This document shows positions 12,035 through 18,128 of a stretch of DNA of 24,381 nt, piece after piece. The DNA is taken from the IMG/VR virus record IMGVR_UViG_3300030103_002562, positions 12,947 through 37,327 of that record; one strand, written 5' to 3'. Source of the DNA: a virus. The notes under the pieces were generated by a model, which saw only the letters and a program-made list of their open reading frames with translations, was not told the DNA's origin and made no database searches. The first letter of the stretch is position 1. Each line of letters starts with the position of its first letter. A program made the position numbers and the translations under genes.

Positions 12035-12069
12035 TAACACGTAATCTTTAAACCTTATAAAAAAAAATT

Positions 12070-12144
12070 ATGACATATCGATTAAGTATTCCGAGATTTG
12101 ATATCAGAAGCAAACGAGCTACTACATACAAATTGAAATATTGA
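12070..12144 (+). CDS. Possible basic 24-aa peptide
   Basis: Open frame beginning MTYRLSIPRFDIRSKRATTY after an A8-TT leader resembling start contexts in the right arm. Very basic. Its IPRFDI is faintly like LRFDI in the 38-aa gene at 12446-12562, which may be chance. Coding status uncertain. Confidence 0.25.
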   Translation: MTYRLSIPRFDIRSKRATTYKLKY

Positions 12145-12161
12145 TAAGACAATAAACATAC

Positions 12162-12421
12162 CTTGGTTGGTCAGACGAGGGCTTGCAGAGATTAGTAAAG
12201 CGTAACTACGGGAGTACGTAAGGCAAGGGCAACATTACACTACTCAGGTGGGTGTTGTTAAAACCATATCAAATATGATATAGGGATAAAGGAGGGATGG
12301 CAGTTTCACGTGGCTATCAAAAGACTTGTGTAGGTTCGATTCCTACTATATAAGTGAGGTGCAAGTCAAACATTAGGTGCAGTTAGAATGACTAATTAAT
12401 GAGAGCAATACTCACTGCACC
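12162..12421 (+). ncRNA. Structured RNA candidate with tRNA T-arm-like hairpin
   Basis: Consecutive hairpins. CTTGC/GCAAG (12182-12186 with 12223-12227) encloses a bulged stem 12201-12218. CAACA/TGTTG pairs 12230-12234 with 12253-12257. CCATATC/GATATAGG with one bulge spans 12264-12284. GATGGC/GCTATC spans 12296-12318. A perfect T-arm GTAGG-TTCGATT-CCTAC is at 12330-12346, with a consensus seven-base loop. GGTGCAGT/ACTGCACC pairs 12376-12383 with 12414-12421. AGTGAG at 12353-12358 could instead pair with CTCACT at 12411-12416, giving two exclusive folds. No matching acceptor stem was found for a complete tRNA. A phage non-coding RNA or leader switch is inferred. Confidence 0.4.
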
Positions 12422-12445
12422 ACTAACCAATAAAAAACAAATATC

Positions 12446-12562
12446 ATGAGAAAAAGAAAAATAATAGGAAGAACGCCATGCCTACGTTTTGATATCGTAG
12501 CGATATTCATCAACGGAATTGAGGTATCTGGAAGCAGAAGAAGAATCAGAGTATTTAACTAA
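12446..12562 (+). CDS. Basic 38-aa peptide, first gene of rightward arm
   Basis: Begins MRKRKIIGRTPCLRFDIVAI and ends SGSRRRIRVFN. The start is preceded by AAAAAACAAATATC, matching the leader used before many genes of this arm, which supports it. Beta-rich and strongly basic. Function unknown. Confidence 0.6.
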   Translation: MRKRKIIGRTPCLRFDIVAIFINGIEVSGSRRRIRVFN

Positions 12563-12573
12563 AAAAAACAGAT

Positions 12574-12726
12574 ATGAATTATTACGAATGTATGTATAGA
12601 GTAAGCGGTTGCCCTTACTCTTTCAATGGATATGATTTTACCACAGATGTAGAGGAAGAAATCATAGAGATATTAGAGGCAAGAGGATACGAAGTATTAG
12701 AAGTTTACGGAATTAAAGAACAATAA
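12574..12726 (+). CDS. Hypothetical protein, 50 aa
   Basis: Begins MNYYECMYRVSGCPYSFNGY, then an acidic helix EEEIIEILEARGYEVLEVYG. The beta-hairpin plus helix plus strand order suggests a small alpha/beta fold. Two Cys near the N-terminus are six residues apart. The gene has an A-rich leader. Unrecognised. Confidence 0.65.
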   Translation: MNYYECMYRVSGCPYSFNGYDFTTDVEEEIIEILEARGYEVLEVYGIKEQ

Positions 12727-12738
12727 AAACAAATAGAG

Positions 12739-13083
12739 ATGAACACACAAGAGAACAATAAGTTAATCGCAGAATTTATGGGTGCAAGACCTATTGTATT
12801 TAGCGATGGTACAAAGGGACATAGTTTTTGGAATATGGATTTTGATAGGGAAGGTCGATATGGTTCATTCCCCGATGGTTCTACAAACTATTTTGACTAT
12901 GACAAAGGATATAACACCGATTGGAATTGGTTGATACCCGTAGTGGATAAGATTGAAGAATATCTGAGTGCTAATGTAGGCAAGGTAGGGTACTTTGATG
13001 AATGCCTAATCAGTAACGATTTAGATATAAGATACAATGCAGTAGTAGAATTTATAAAACAATACAATGAAAGTGCAGATTAA
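12739..13083 (+). CDS. Phage ABA-sandwich-like protein, paralogue 1
   Basis: 114 aa beginning MNTQENNKLIAEFMGARP, with a central TDWNWLIPVVDKIEEYL and an ending RYNAVVEFIKQYNE. The order 'NKLIAEFM ... WxWLxPVVxKIE ... AVVEFIKxYN' is typical of small early proteins in Bacteroidota phages that I associate with the Phage_ABA_S domain; their function is unknown. The gene at 14976 is a paralogue with a nearly identical 5' end and leader. It overlaps the next gene by 17 bases. Confidence 0.7.
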   Translation: MNTQENNKLIAEFMGARPIVFSDGTKGHSFWNMDFDREGRYGSFPDGSTNYFDYDKGYNTDWNWLIPVVDKIEEYLSANVGKVGYFDECLISNDLDIRYNAVVEFIKQYNESAD

Positions 13084-13264
13084 ATTTAGAATGCCCGATG
13101 GTACGGATTGGTATGTGAACAAGACGTTCAATGACCGACAACACCTTGACAACTATATGAGCAAGGTTGAGAGAGATAAGGACTGCTTCGTAGATGAGGT
13201 ATGGTATGAGGAATCAGAGGTTCACCCAAGTGAACCTCATAAAACAAATAGAGATGAGCAATAA
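13067..13264 (+). CDS. Hypothetical protein, 65 aa
   Basis: Begins MKVQIKFRMPDGTDWYVNKT; predicted beta hairpin, helix (HLDNYMSKVERD) and strand (VDEVWYEESEV). The C-terminal part is encoded by the AAAACAAATAGAG leader of the next gene, whose ATG lies inside this frame. Starts within the last codons of the preceding gene. Unrecognised. Confidence 0.6.
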   Translation: MKVQIKFRMPDGTDWYVNKTFNDRQHLDNYMSKVERDKDCFVDEVWYEESEVHPSEPHKTNRDEQ

Positions 13265-13721
13265 AGGACACGTATACCTACGTATCAATAAGAATTACGT
13301 AGCAACAGTTAGAGACTTAAACAGTCTTGCATCCTACCTTGAAAAAGTAGGAGATATAGATGATAGTTTTGGTAAAATTGTAGAGGTATCAAACGTAAGC
13401 GAATCATTCTTAAAAACACTATACAAAATTGTTGATAGATATACAGAAATACTAAATAAGAAATATTTAGGGAGGCATGTAAGTGTACACCGAAATCAAG
13501 GATTTAGAGATGGTTTTGTGGTAGCGACAAGCAAGAATGGTTTCTTGGTTGAATACGAGATGCCTAATGGTACTACTGCCCTCAACGTAATAAAGTCATT
13601 ATATTTTCCTGATGGAAGGAGTAACTACAAGACGATTACATACAAAAGAGCATTCGCTTCTTTAGAATTTGGATTGCAGTTACAAGATGCACAATTAATT
13701 AATAACCCACAAAGACAATAG
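13254..13721 (+). CDS. Hypothetical protein, 155 aa
   Basis: The start at 13254 (MSNKGHVYLRINKNYVATVR) is preferred over an upstream in-frame ATG because it directly follows the AAAACAAATAGAG leader. The protein has a KNYVATVRDLNSLASYLEKV stretch and a later small beta region with GFRDGFVVATSKNGFLVEYE and a PNGTTALNVIKSLYFPDGR loop. No family is recognised. Basic overall. Confidence 0.65.
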   Translation: MSNKGHVYLRINKNYVATVRDLNSLASYLEKVGDIDDSFGKIVEVSNVSESFLKTLYKIVDRYTEILNKKYLGRHVSVHRNQGFRDGFVVATSKNGFLVEYEMPNGTTALNVIKSLYFPDGRSNYKTITYKRAFASLEFGLQLQDAQLINNPQRQ

Positions 13722-13723
13722 AT

Positions 13724-13849
13724 ATGAGAAATACAGAGACAATAATGAGAGGTATAACCCTTGCAATATTGGTAGCACTTGCCACCTTAGTAACATACAA
13801 CGTAGTTGCATATGGCACTGCGAATGACGAACTATACATAACACATTAG
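13724..13849 (+). CDS. Single-TM 41-aa peptide
   Basis: Begins MRNTETIMRG, followed by a hydrophobic span ITLAILVALATLVTYNVVAY at about residues 11-30 and a short polar tail ending YITH. Starts two bases after the preceding TAG and stops two bases before the next ATG. Small inner-membrane protein of unknown function, probably expressed early. Confidence 0.6.
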   Translation: MRNTETIMRGITLAILVALATLVTYNVVAYGTANDELYITH

Positions 13850-13851
13850 AT

Positions 13852-13989
13852 ATGAAATCAAGAGACCTAAAGAAAATCATATCATCAGACAAGCACAACA
13901 TGCTTCGAGATGATCAGAGTCGTATCGGATACTTCCTACTGAGGATGAGATACAAGATACAATTATTACTAACCAAAGAAAACAAATAG
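13852..13989 (+). CDS. Basic helical 45-aa peptide
   Basis: Begins MKSRDLKKIISSDKHNMLRD and ends LLLTKENK, with its last codons formed by the AAAACAAATAG leader of the next gene. Helical and basic. No family recognised; junction spacing of two bases on each side supports coding. Confidence 0.55.
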   Translation: MKSRDLKKIISSDKHNMLRDDQSRIGYFLLRMRYKIQLLLTKENK

Positions 13990-13991
13990 TT

Positions 13992-14258
13992 ATGAACGAA
14001 GCAATAGGAATTTTATTAATTATATCAATGGGAGTAAATGTTTACTTCTTTTTGACAATAGGAATTTATTTAACAGAACTTAGTGAAAAACTTGATGAAG
14101 TAGGCAACCAACTTACAAGCACTGCTGAAGATGTTGATAATCAATTTAAGATCAGTAAAGAAGACAAAGATGCCTTTGCCATAAATTCGCATGAAAAAGC
14201 AATTAGTGTAATCAAAGAAGGTAAGTTTAAGTTCAGATTTTTAAACAAAAACAAATAG
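13992..14258 (+). CDS. Membrane-anchored helical protein, 88 aa
   Basis: N-terminal hydrophobic span at about residues 4-27 (AIGILLIISMGVNVYFFLTI), then an acidic coiled-coil-like helix (LTELSEKLDEVGNQL) and a basic tail ending FRFLNKNK. One-pass membrane protein with the soluble part probably cytoplasmic. Its stop TAG is part of the leader of the next gene. Unknown function. Confidence 0.65.
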   Translation: MNEAIGILLIISMGVNVYFFLTIGIYLTELSEKLDEVGNQLTSTAEDVDNQFKISKEDKDAFAINSHEKAISVIKEGKFKFRFLNKNK

Positions 14259-14260
14259 AC

Positions 14261-14518
14261 ATGAATAAGATAGAAAAATTAACAAAAAAAGATCTGATAA
14301 GAAGACTACATTTAATTAAGGAAGACATTCAGAATCTTGAATCGGCATTGAATTTACATAGCGTAGACATATACAAAGAAGACGATAAAGGGTGTGGAAT
14401 ATGTACGTACCTAACAAATATAGAGGTATGTGTAGGTGTTGATGATAATGGAATCCCAACAGATTCAGAAGGACATAGAGTAGAAACAGAATGGAAATTA
14501 AAAAACAAATACACATGA
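14261..14518 (+). CDS. Hypothetical protein with CGIC motif, 85 aa
   Basis: An N-terminal charged helix (LTKKDLIRRLHLIKEDIQNL) is followed by DDKGCGICTYLTNIEVCVGV, with a CxxC pair and a third Cys, then an acidic DDNGIPTDSEGH segment. Three cysteines could make a partial metal site. The stop overlaps the next start as ATGA. Unrecognised. Confidence 0.6.
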   Translation: MNKIEKLTKKDLIRRLHLIKEDIQNLESALNLHSVDIYKEDDKGCGICTYLTNIEVCVGVDDNGIPTDSEGHRVETEWKLKNKYT

Positions 14519-14973
14519 AAAACTTAAAACAATTCAGTAAAGCACTACTTGAGGATGGTGGTGCAACATTCAACCTTGTATCAGGAGAGCATGACTTCAA
14601 GGGATACGCCTATTCGATATATGGGCATGAGAAGATACACAACACATTGGAAGGGATGTTTACGATCTCAGAAGTAGAACAAGCAGTCAAGACCTTCGTA
14701 AGAGAGAATGGCGTGGAATTATACTCAGCAGACAATCATCTTGGTGGATGGTTTGACAAGGGTAAGCTATACCTCGACATCACAAACGTAACGTCAGACC
14801 TACGCAATGCAATCGAGCAAGGGATACGCAACGGTCAGGAGGCGATACACGACTTCAAGTCAGGCAAGGACATAAGCCTACCGAAAGGTCAGGGTGCAGG
14901 TACAATGACACAGAAGGCGAGTTACCTGGAGATGAAGATAGACGAGTTAGTTAGTAACCATAAAAACAAATAG
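14515..14973 (+). CDS. Conserved phage-type protein, 152 aa
   Basis: Starts MKNLKQFSKALLEDGGATFN; the ATG at 14515 is chosen over an in-frame ATG at 14491 because it follows the AAAAACAAATACAC leader. Central and later motifs VELYSADNHLGGWFDKGKLY, LDITN and AIEQGIRNGQEAIHDF fit a type seen in Bacteroidota phages and mobile elements, with the pattern 'LGGW-D-GK-YLDI ... A...GI.N.Q.AI.D'. Its function is not established. The GC content is higher than that of its neighbours. Confidence 0.65.
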   Translation: MKNLKQFSKALLEDGGATFNLVSGEHDFKGYAYSIYGHEKIHNTLEGMFTISEVEQAVKTFVRENGVELYSADNHLGGWFDKGKLYLDITNVTSDLRNAIEQGIRNGQEAIHDFKSGKDISLPKGQGAGTMTQKASYLEMKIDELVSNHKNK

Positions 14974-14975
14974 AG

Positions 14976-15278
14976 ATGAACACACAAGATAAGAATAAAC
15001 TAATAGCAGAATTTATGATGTTTGAAACCGTAGGAGATTTACATTTAATCCCTTTCGACAATACAGATAACGACACATACTTGTCTAAACACATGAAATT
15101 TCATTCCTCCTGGGATTGGCTAATGCCAGTGGTGGAGAAGTGTTTGGTAGGAGAGGCAGAACATACCGAGGAGGCATTTATAAATGCAATTTCAAACATT
15201 TACGAGGGTATATGTAGTCAAGACATATATCAAGCACATCAATCAGTAGTAGAATTTATAAACCAATTAAACAAATAG
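14976..15278 (+). CDS. Phage ABA-sandwich-like protein, paralogue 2
   Basis: 100 aa with MNTQDKNKLIAEFMMFE, HSSWDWLMPVVEKC and AHQSVVEFINQLNK, matching the 12739 gene in the same three blocks; the middle differs. The leader and first 18 codons are almost the same DNA as at 12739, pointing to recent duplication or shared ancestry of the cassette. The role is unknown. Confidence 0.7.
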   Translation: MNTQDKNKLIAEFMMFETVGDLHLIPFDNTDNDTYLSKHMKFHSSWDWLMPVVEKCLVGEAEHTEEAFINAISNIYEGICSQDIYQAHQSVVEFINQLNK

Positions 15279-15280
15279 AC

Positions 15281-15547
15281 ATGAAAGTAACAATAAGCGA
15301 AAGACGAATATACCATAAGGTAGCAGAGGTAGAGATAGATATTCCAGACAACATAGAGTTAGATGATGTATCAGATTATCTGATGGAGAATGAACACCTA
15401 TATGTAGATAGGTTAGATAACAAGATATCAGTATCGGAATACGAATACGGATTCGGTATGGGTATAGGTGCATATTGGACAGATAAAGACCAAGAGGTAG
15501 AGACAAGGTTCGATATAGACCAAAAAAATTTCGGAGGTCATCTGTAA
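15281..15547 (+). CDS. Conserved small phage protein ending GGHL, 88 aa
   Basis: Begins MKVTISERRIYHKVAEVEID, then IELDDVSDYLMENEHLYVDR, ISVSEYEYGFGMG and a terminal NFGGHL. The pattern 'YxKVAEVEI ... YLxENExLxVDxxD ... SEYEYGFG ... GGHL' is familiar from flavobacterial phages, with no known function. Acidic. Its stop marks the start of the non-coding repeat island, and the first repeat overlaps the stop codon. Confidence 0.65.
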   Translation: MKVTISERRIYHKVAEVEIDIPDNIELDDVSDYLMENEHLYVDRLDNKISVSEYEYGFGMGIGAYWTDKDQEVETRFDIDQKNFGGHL

Positions 15548-15831
15548 TGTTAATATACCTGACTGACAATCAATAGATTAGCCGATAAAATGTTAAACAG
15601 ACCAACATTGGCTAAGTGTCTGTAAATCAATCGATTGAACGAAAGAATGTTGGAATGTTAGAAATATTACAAATTGTGGGGAGAATATATATTATCACAA
15701 TCATCAGTATATATATATATTATTTACTTTTCTCTCACAGAAGGGAAAAAACTAACATTCTAACATTTCAATAAAAAAACATAGTAATATCAAGGGTTTC
15801 AGAGATGTTAATCCAAAAAAAAACCAACATT
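15546..15831. repeat. YYAACATY repeat cluster (iteron or operator array)
   Basis: Nine copies in 286 bp. Plus orientation cores AACATT at 15604, 15754, 15762 and 15826; minus orientation AATGTT at 15546, 15589, 15646 and 15654; a one-mismatch GATGTT at 15804. Every copy is preceded by two pyrimidines in its own orientation. Two tandem pairs (15646-15661 and 15752-15767) form a 16-bp inverted repeat with 15 matches. A perfect palindrome TCAATCGATTGA (15627-15638) and an AT alternating run (15711-15721) lie inside. The island has no convincing gene. An origin or multi-site operator is inferred. Confidence 0.65.
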
Positions 15832-15853
15832 TCGTAACACAAACCAACACAAA

Positions 15854-16042
15854 ATGAAAGAATACATAGACAACGGAGCCGAGATACTCGGCATGGAGTA
15901 CACAAGAGACGAGGTAATAGACCTCATCAAGTCGATTTTAATCGGAGACGAAGACCTATTGAACGGAAGGTCAATAGAACGGATGTCAGACGACGATATC
16001 ATAGAGATAGGGCACAATCATTATTCAATAACACTTAAATAA
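15854..16042 (+). CDS. Acidic hypothetical protein, 62 aa
   Basis: Begins MKEYIDNGAEILGMEYTRDE, with a helix VIDLIKSILIGDEDLL and a second helix around ERMSDDDIIEIG. The length, acidity and two-helix layout suggest a small helical protein; no family recognised. First gene after the repeat island, preceded by ACACAAA rather than the full leader motif. Confidence 0.65.
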   Translation: MKEYIDNGAEILGMEYTRDEVIDLIKSILIGDEDLLNGRSIERMSDDDIIEIGHNHYSITLK

Positions 16043-16048
16043 AATCAA

Positions 16049-16309
16049 ATGAACATAGACATAGACTACATAGACGACGCAAACATATGCGTATGCGTAT
16101 CAGGGACTGTCTACTTTAACGTAGGTATAGAGAGGGAGTTAAGGCGAGAGGAGATTCCAGTACGATTCAACGGACTGAATGACGAGATAGACTACCATTA
16201 CGGACACATGACATACATGAGACCTACCTTTATAGAGAGGGCAGATGGAGATGGCGACGTGAACATCGAGGAGTTGAGAGAACTAATTGAGGACGAAATA
16301 AATAAATAG
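16049..16309 (+). CDS. Acidic beta-rich protein, 86 aa
   Basis: Begins MNIDIDYIDDANICVCVSGT with alternating strand pattern (VCVSGTVYFNVGIE), then a HYGHMTYMRPTFIERADGDG region and an acidic C-terminal helix EELRELIEDEINK. Function unknown. Spaced six bases from the previous stop, and its own TAG is part of the next leader. Confidence 0.65.
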   Translation: MNIDIDYIDDANICVCVSGTVYFNVGIERELRREEIPVRFNGLNDEIDYHYGHMTYMRPTFIERADGDGDVNIEELRELIEDEINK

Positions 16310-16311
16310 AT

Positions 16312-16590
16312 ATGAAACAATTAACAATAACAAAAGAAAGATTTTTAGATTGGTACTTTGATTATGGGCAAGACCAGGAGAACTTAGAGTTGAGAACAAA
16401 CTTAGCTAATTCAATCATACATCAGATGTATAGCGTTGGTCATGGAAGTATGTCAGTTAATGAGCTATTTGATGCGTGTAATCAAGATTCAATAAGGGCT
16501 TACTTTACGCAAGAATATGACATGCAGACCGATGAATACGATATTGAATTGTCAGATTTGAATACACCATATACGATAACTTTAATATAA
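16312..16590 (+). CDS. Hypothetical protein, 92 aa
   Basis: Begins MKQLTITKERFLDWYFDYGQ, followed by helices LRTNLANSIIHQMYSV and VNELFDACNQDSI, and an acidic C-terminal DEYDIELSDLNTPYT. The 'RFLDWYF' start is a common phage early-protein pattern. No function known. Leader AAATAAATAGAT upstream. Confidence 0.65.
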   Translation: MKQLTITKERFLDWYFDYGQDQENLELRTNLANSIIHQMYSVGHGSMSVNELFDACNQDSIRAYFTQEYDMQTDEYDIELSDLNTPYTITLI

Positions 16591-16609
16591 CCAATAAAAT
16601 CAAATATAC

Positions 16610-16822
16610 ATGAAGAAGAAGATAGAGAAACTACTTGAGATAGTAGAGAGAATAGAGTCCCTTAACAATCAGATTGACATACTGGATGAGAACATAGACA
16701 TGTATCCAGAAGATTGCGTAGATTTGAAGGAGAAAGACAGGCGATCTGTATTACGTCATGGCAGACAGATAGTCATCCTGGAGTCCAAGATAAGTGAGAT
16801 AGCAAAGACCCTTACGCCATGA
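16610..16822 (+). CDS. Coiled-coil protein, 70 aa
   Basis: Begins MKKKIEKLLEIVERIESLNN; heptad-like hydrophobics run through LLEIVERIESLNNQIDILDE and again near VILESKISEIAKTL, with a short break around MYPEDCVD. Probably oligomeric. Leader AAAATCAAATATAC upstream; the stop overlaps the next ATG as ATGA. Function unknown. Confidence 0.65.
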   Translation: MKKKIEKLLEIVERIESLNNQIDILDENIDMYPEDCVDLKEKDRRSVLRHGRQIVILESKISEIAKTLTP

Positions 16823-17007
16823 CGGTCATGATGAGATACCTCAGGTACGTATGCACAAAGAAGGGCATAGACATAGATTACTTCTATCGCATACAGATAT
16901 CGAGGAGGCACATCATCCTGATAGGCAATCGGACGGACGAGATGGTGTCCAGGATCGGTGGCGATGACGTGATGATTACTAACCATATAAACATATACCT
17001 AAGATGA
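16819..17007 (+). CDS. Basic hypothetical protein, 62 aa
   Basis: Begins MTVMMRYLRYVCTKKGIDID, with strands FYRIQISRRHIILIGN. Coupled by ATGA overlaps at both ends. The higher GC and lack of A-rich leader differ from the genes upstream. Start could instead be an internal Met (residue 4 or 5). Unrecognised. Confidence 0.55.
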   Translation: MTVMMRYLRYVCTKKGIDIDYFYRIQISRRHIILIGNRTDEMVSRIGGDDVMITNHINIYLR

Positions 17008-17135
17008 GTAAGGAGAAAGATGTAAAGGCAGAGATTCAGGCCTTAAAAAGCAAACTGACTGGCGATCCTTTGACAGACGCACAGACTCATAGTGCTATAT
17101 ATGAACTGATGAAATTATTAAAACAAAACAAATAA
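17004..17135 (+). CDS. Helical 43-aa peptide
   Basis: Begins MSKEKDVKAEIQALKSKLTG and continues DPLTDAQTHSAIYELMKLL, ending KQNK from the AAACAAATAA leader of the next gene. Two short helices separated by a GDP turn. The ATGA overlap with the upstream stop and exact fit in the gap support it. Confidence 0.6.
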   Translation: MSKEKDVKAEIQALKSKLTGDPLTDAQTHSAIYELMKLLKQNK

Positions 17136-17136
17136 G

Positions 17137-17466
17137 ATGAGTAATCCATTAATAACACATAATTATGCTTCAAGCCATGTTGAAATAAACAAGCACAACA
17201 AGGGCGTAAAAACAGCCGAAGCAAAAAAACAAGTAAAAAAACTTGGTGTAATAAAACCGCATAAAGGACATTCTTTGTTTGAGATAGAGATTCAAACTAT
17301 GAATATTAATTTAGCAGAGTTTGAAACCATAGAAGTAAATTGGGCAAAAAATTCTTCTAATAAATCTCAATTAAAAGTAAAAGAAGGTTGTTTTTATATC
17401 AGTGCATTAAACAAAAAGAATGCTTTAAAAAAGTTTAAGAAAGGCAGCAGCGGGAGTAGAATTTAA
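17137..17466 (+). CDS. Basic hypothetical protein, 109 aa, AT-rich
   Basis: Begins MSNPLITHNYASSHVEINKH. It is Lys/Asn/Ser-rich with KTAEAKKQVKKLGVIKP and a KNALKKFKKGSSGSRI tail. Codon use is markedly more AT-rich than in the genes on either side (AAA, AAT, TTA dominate), hinting at separate acquisition. No recognised family. Preceded by the AAAACAAATAAG leader. Confidence 0.65.
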   Translation: MSNPLITHNYASSHVEINKHNKGVKTAEAKKQVKKLGVIKPHKGHSLFEIEIQTMNINLAEFETIEVNWAKNSSNKSQLKVKEGCFYISALNKKNALKKFKKGSSGSRI

Positions 17467-17479
17467 AACCAAGACAAAG

Positions 17480-17644
17480 ATGAGTAAAGAAAAAAAGATA
17501 TACACATACGGATGTAATAGCTGCGAGGAGACATATGAGTTCGAGCATCCACAGTCGTACAAGAACTGCACAAAGTGTGAGGAGAGTGGAGAGATTCGGC
17601 TACAATCGATCGAGGTAATTGATGAGGAGGTAGGCGATGAATAA
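17480..17644 (+). CDS. Small zinc-ribbon protein, 54 aa
   Basis: Begins MSKEKKIYTYGCNSCEETYE and has a second pair in YKNCTKCEESGE: a CxxC-N15-CxxC arrangement (Cys 12, 15, 30, 33), the layout of a zinc ribbon. The tail is acidic (IDEEVGDE). Such proteins may bind nucleic acid or partner proteins. Resembles FmdB/regulatory zinc ribbons in length but the loop sequence is not diagnostic. Overlaps the next gene by eight bases. Confidence 0.7.
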   Translation: MSKEKKIYTYGCNSCEETYEFEHPQSYKNCTKCEESGEIRLQSIEVIDEEVGDE

Positions 17645-17771
17645 GTTTCACATATGCTACATGATAGGCGACAACCTATGCACTGGAGAGACGATCAATG
17701 CGTTAAGTTACCAAGACGCAATTAAAAAGTTTGGTAAGGATTGTAACATTATATACATATCTAAGTTATGA
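17637..17771 (+). CDS. Hypothetical protein, 44 aa
   Basis: Begins MNKFHICYMIGDNLCTGETI, then a helix around SYQDAIKKFGKD and a final strand NIIYISKL. Strand-helix-strand composition like a small ferredoxin-type half. Overlaps both neighbours (8 and 4 bases). Unrecognised. Confidence 0.6.
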   Translation: MNKFHICYMIGDNLCTGETINALSYQDAIKKFGKDCNIIYISKL

Positions 17772-17953
17772 CACACAACAAATCATTCGCACTGACATTC
17801 ACACTTCATGGTGAGAGGTCATACACAAAAATACACTGCGAGGACGACCTAACGGCACTCAACTACTTCAACTTCTTCTTCCCTGAGGCAGAGTTGATAG
17901 ACATAGAGGAGAGCATTGTGCAGATCGTCATCGAGGAGATAAACGAGAACTAA
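17768..17953 (+). CDS. Hypothetical protein, 61 aa
   Basis: Begins MTHNKSFALTFTLHGERSYT and has DDLTALNYFNFFFPEAELID, then an acidic C-terminal strand. It has the same strand-helix-strand order as the gene before it, and the two may be distant relatives (SYQDAIKKFG compared with DLTALNYFNF). Starts by ATGA overlap. Function unknown. Confidence 0.6.
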   Translation: MTHNKSFALTFTLHGERSYTKIHCEDDLTALNYFNFFFPEAELIDIEESIVQIVIEEINEN

Positions 17954-17954
17954 T

Positions 17955-18128
17955 ATGATATCAATAATTTCAATACTAACATTCGGCCTATCGCTCTGGC
18001 TTTTACATCTGGCGATGGACAACATACTGAGCATAGCCGTCAGGTCGATTGTTATACCAACGCTAATGTGCTGTATGTTCGGCTCATGCATCGCATTATT
18101 TTTATCAATCTTAAATTTAATATTATGA
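17955..18128 (+). CDS. Two-TM membrane protein, 57 aa
   Basis: Almost wholly hydrophobic: residues about 2-20 (ISIISILTFGLSLWLLHLA) and about 32-56 (IVIPTLMCCMFGSCIALFL), separated by MDNILSIAVRS. Three Cys lie in the second span. Start is one base after the previous stop; the end overlaps the next gene as ATGA. A holin-like topology, but the early-arm location argues against a lysis role; function unknown. Confidence 0.6.
   Translation: MISIISILTFGLSLWLLHLAMDNILSIAVRSIVIPTLMCCMFGSCIALFLSILNLIL

Noticed and set aside
12282-12354. Complete tRNA gene using the T-arm at 12330-12346
   Set aside because: The T-arm is perfect, but bases 12347-12353 (TATATAA) have no partner at the expected 5' position, and no proper D-arm or anticodon stem could be drawn. 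A TTATATG about 430 bases upstream could pair but would need an intron for which no signature was seen.
13067-13253. Extended N-terminus of the 155-aa gene starting at 13194
   Set aside because: The upstream ATG lies deep within the 65-aa gene; the ATG at 13254 follows the shared leader directly and is the better start.
15655-15774. 39-aa hydrophobic open frame in the repeat island
   Set aside because: It arises from the AT alternating run and is bounded by the AATGTT and AACATT repeats; it has no leader motif and low complexity. Treated as chance.
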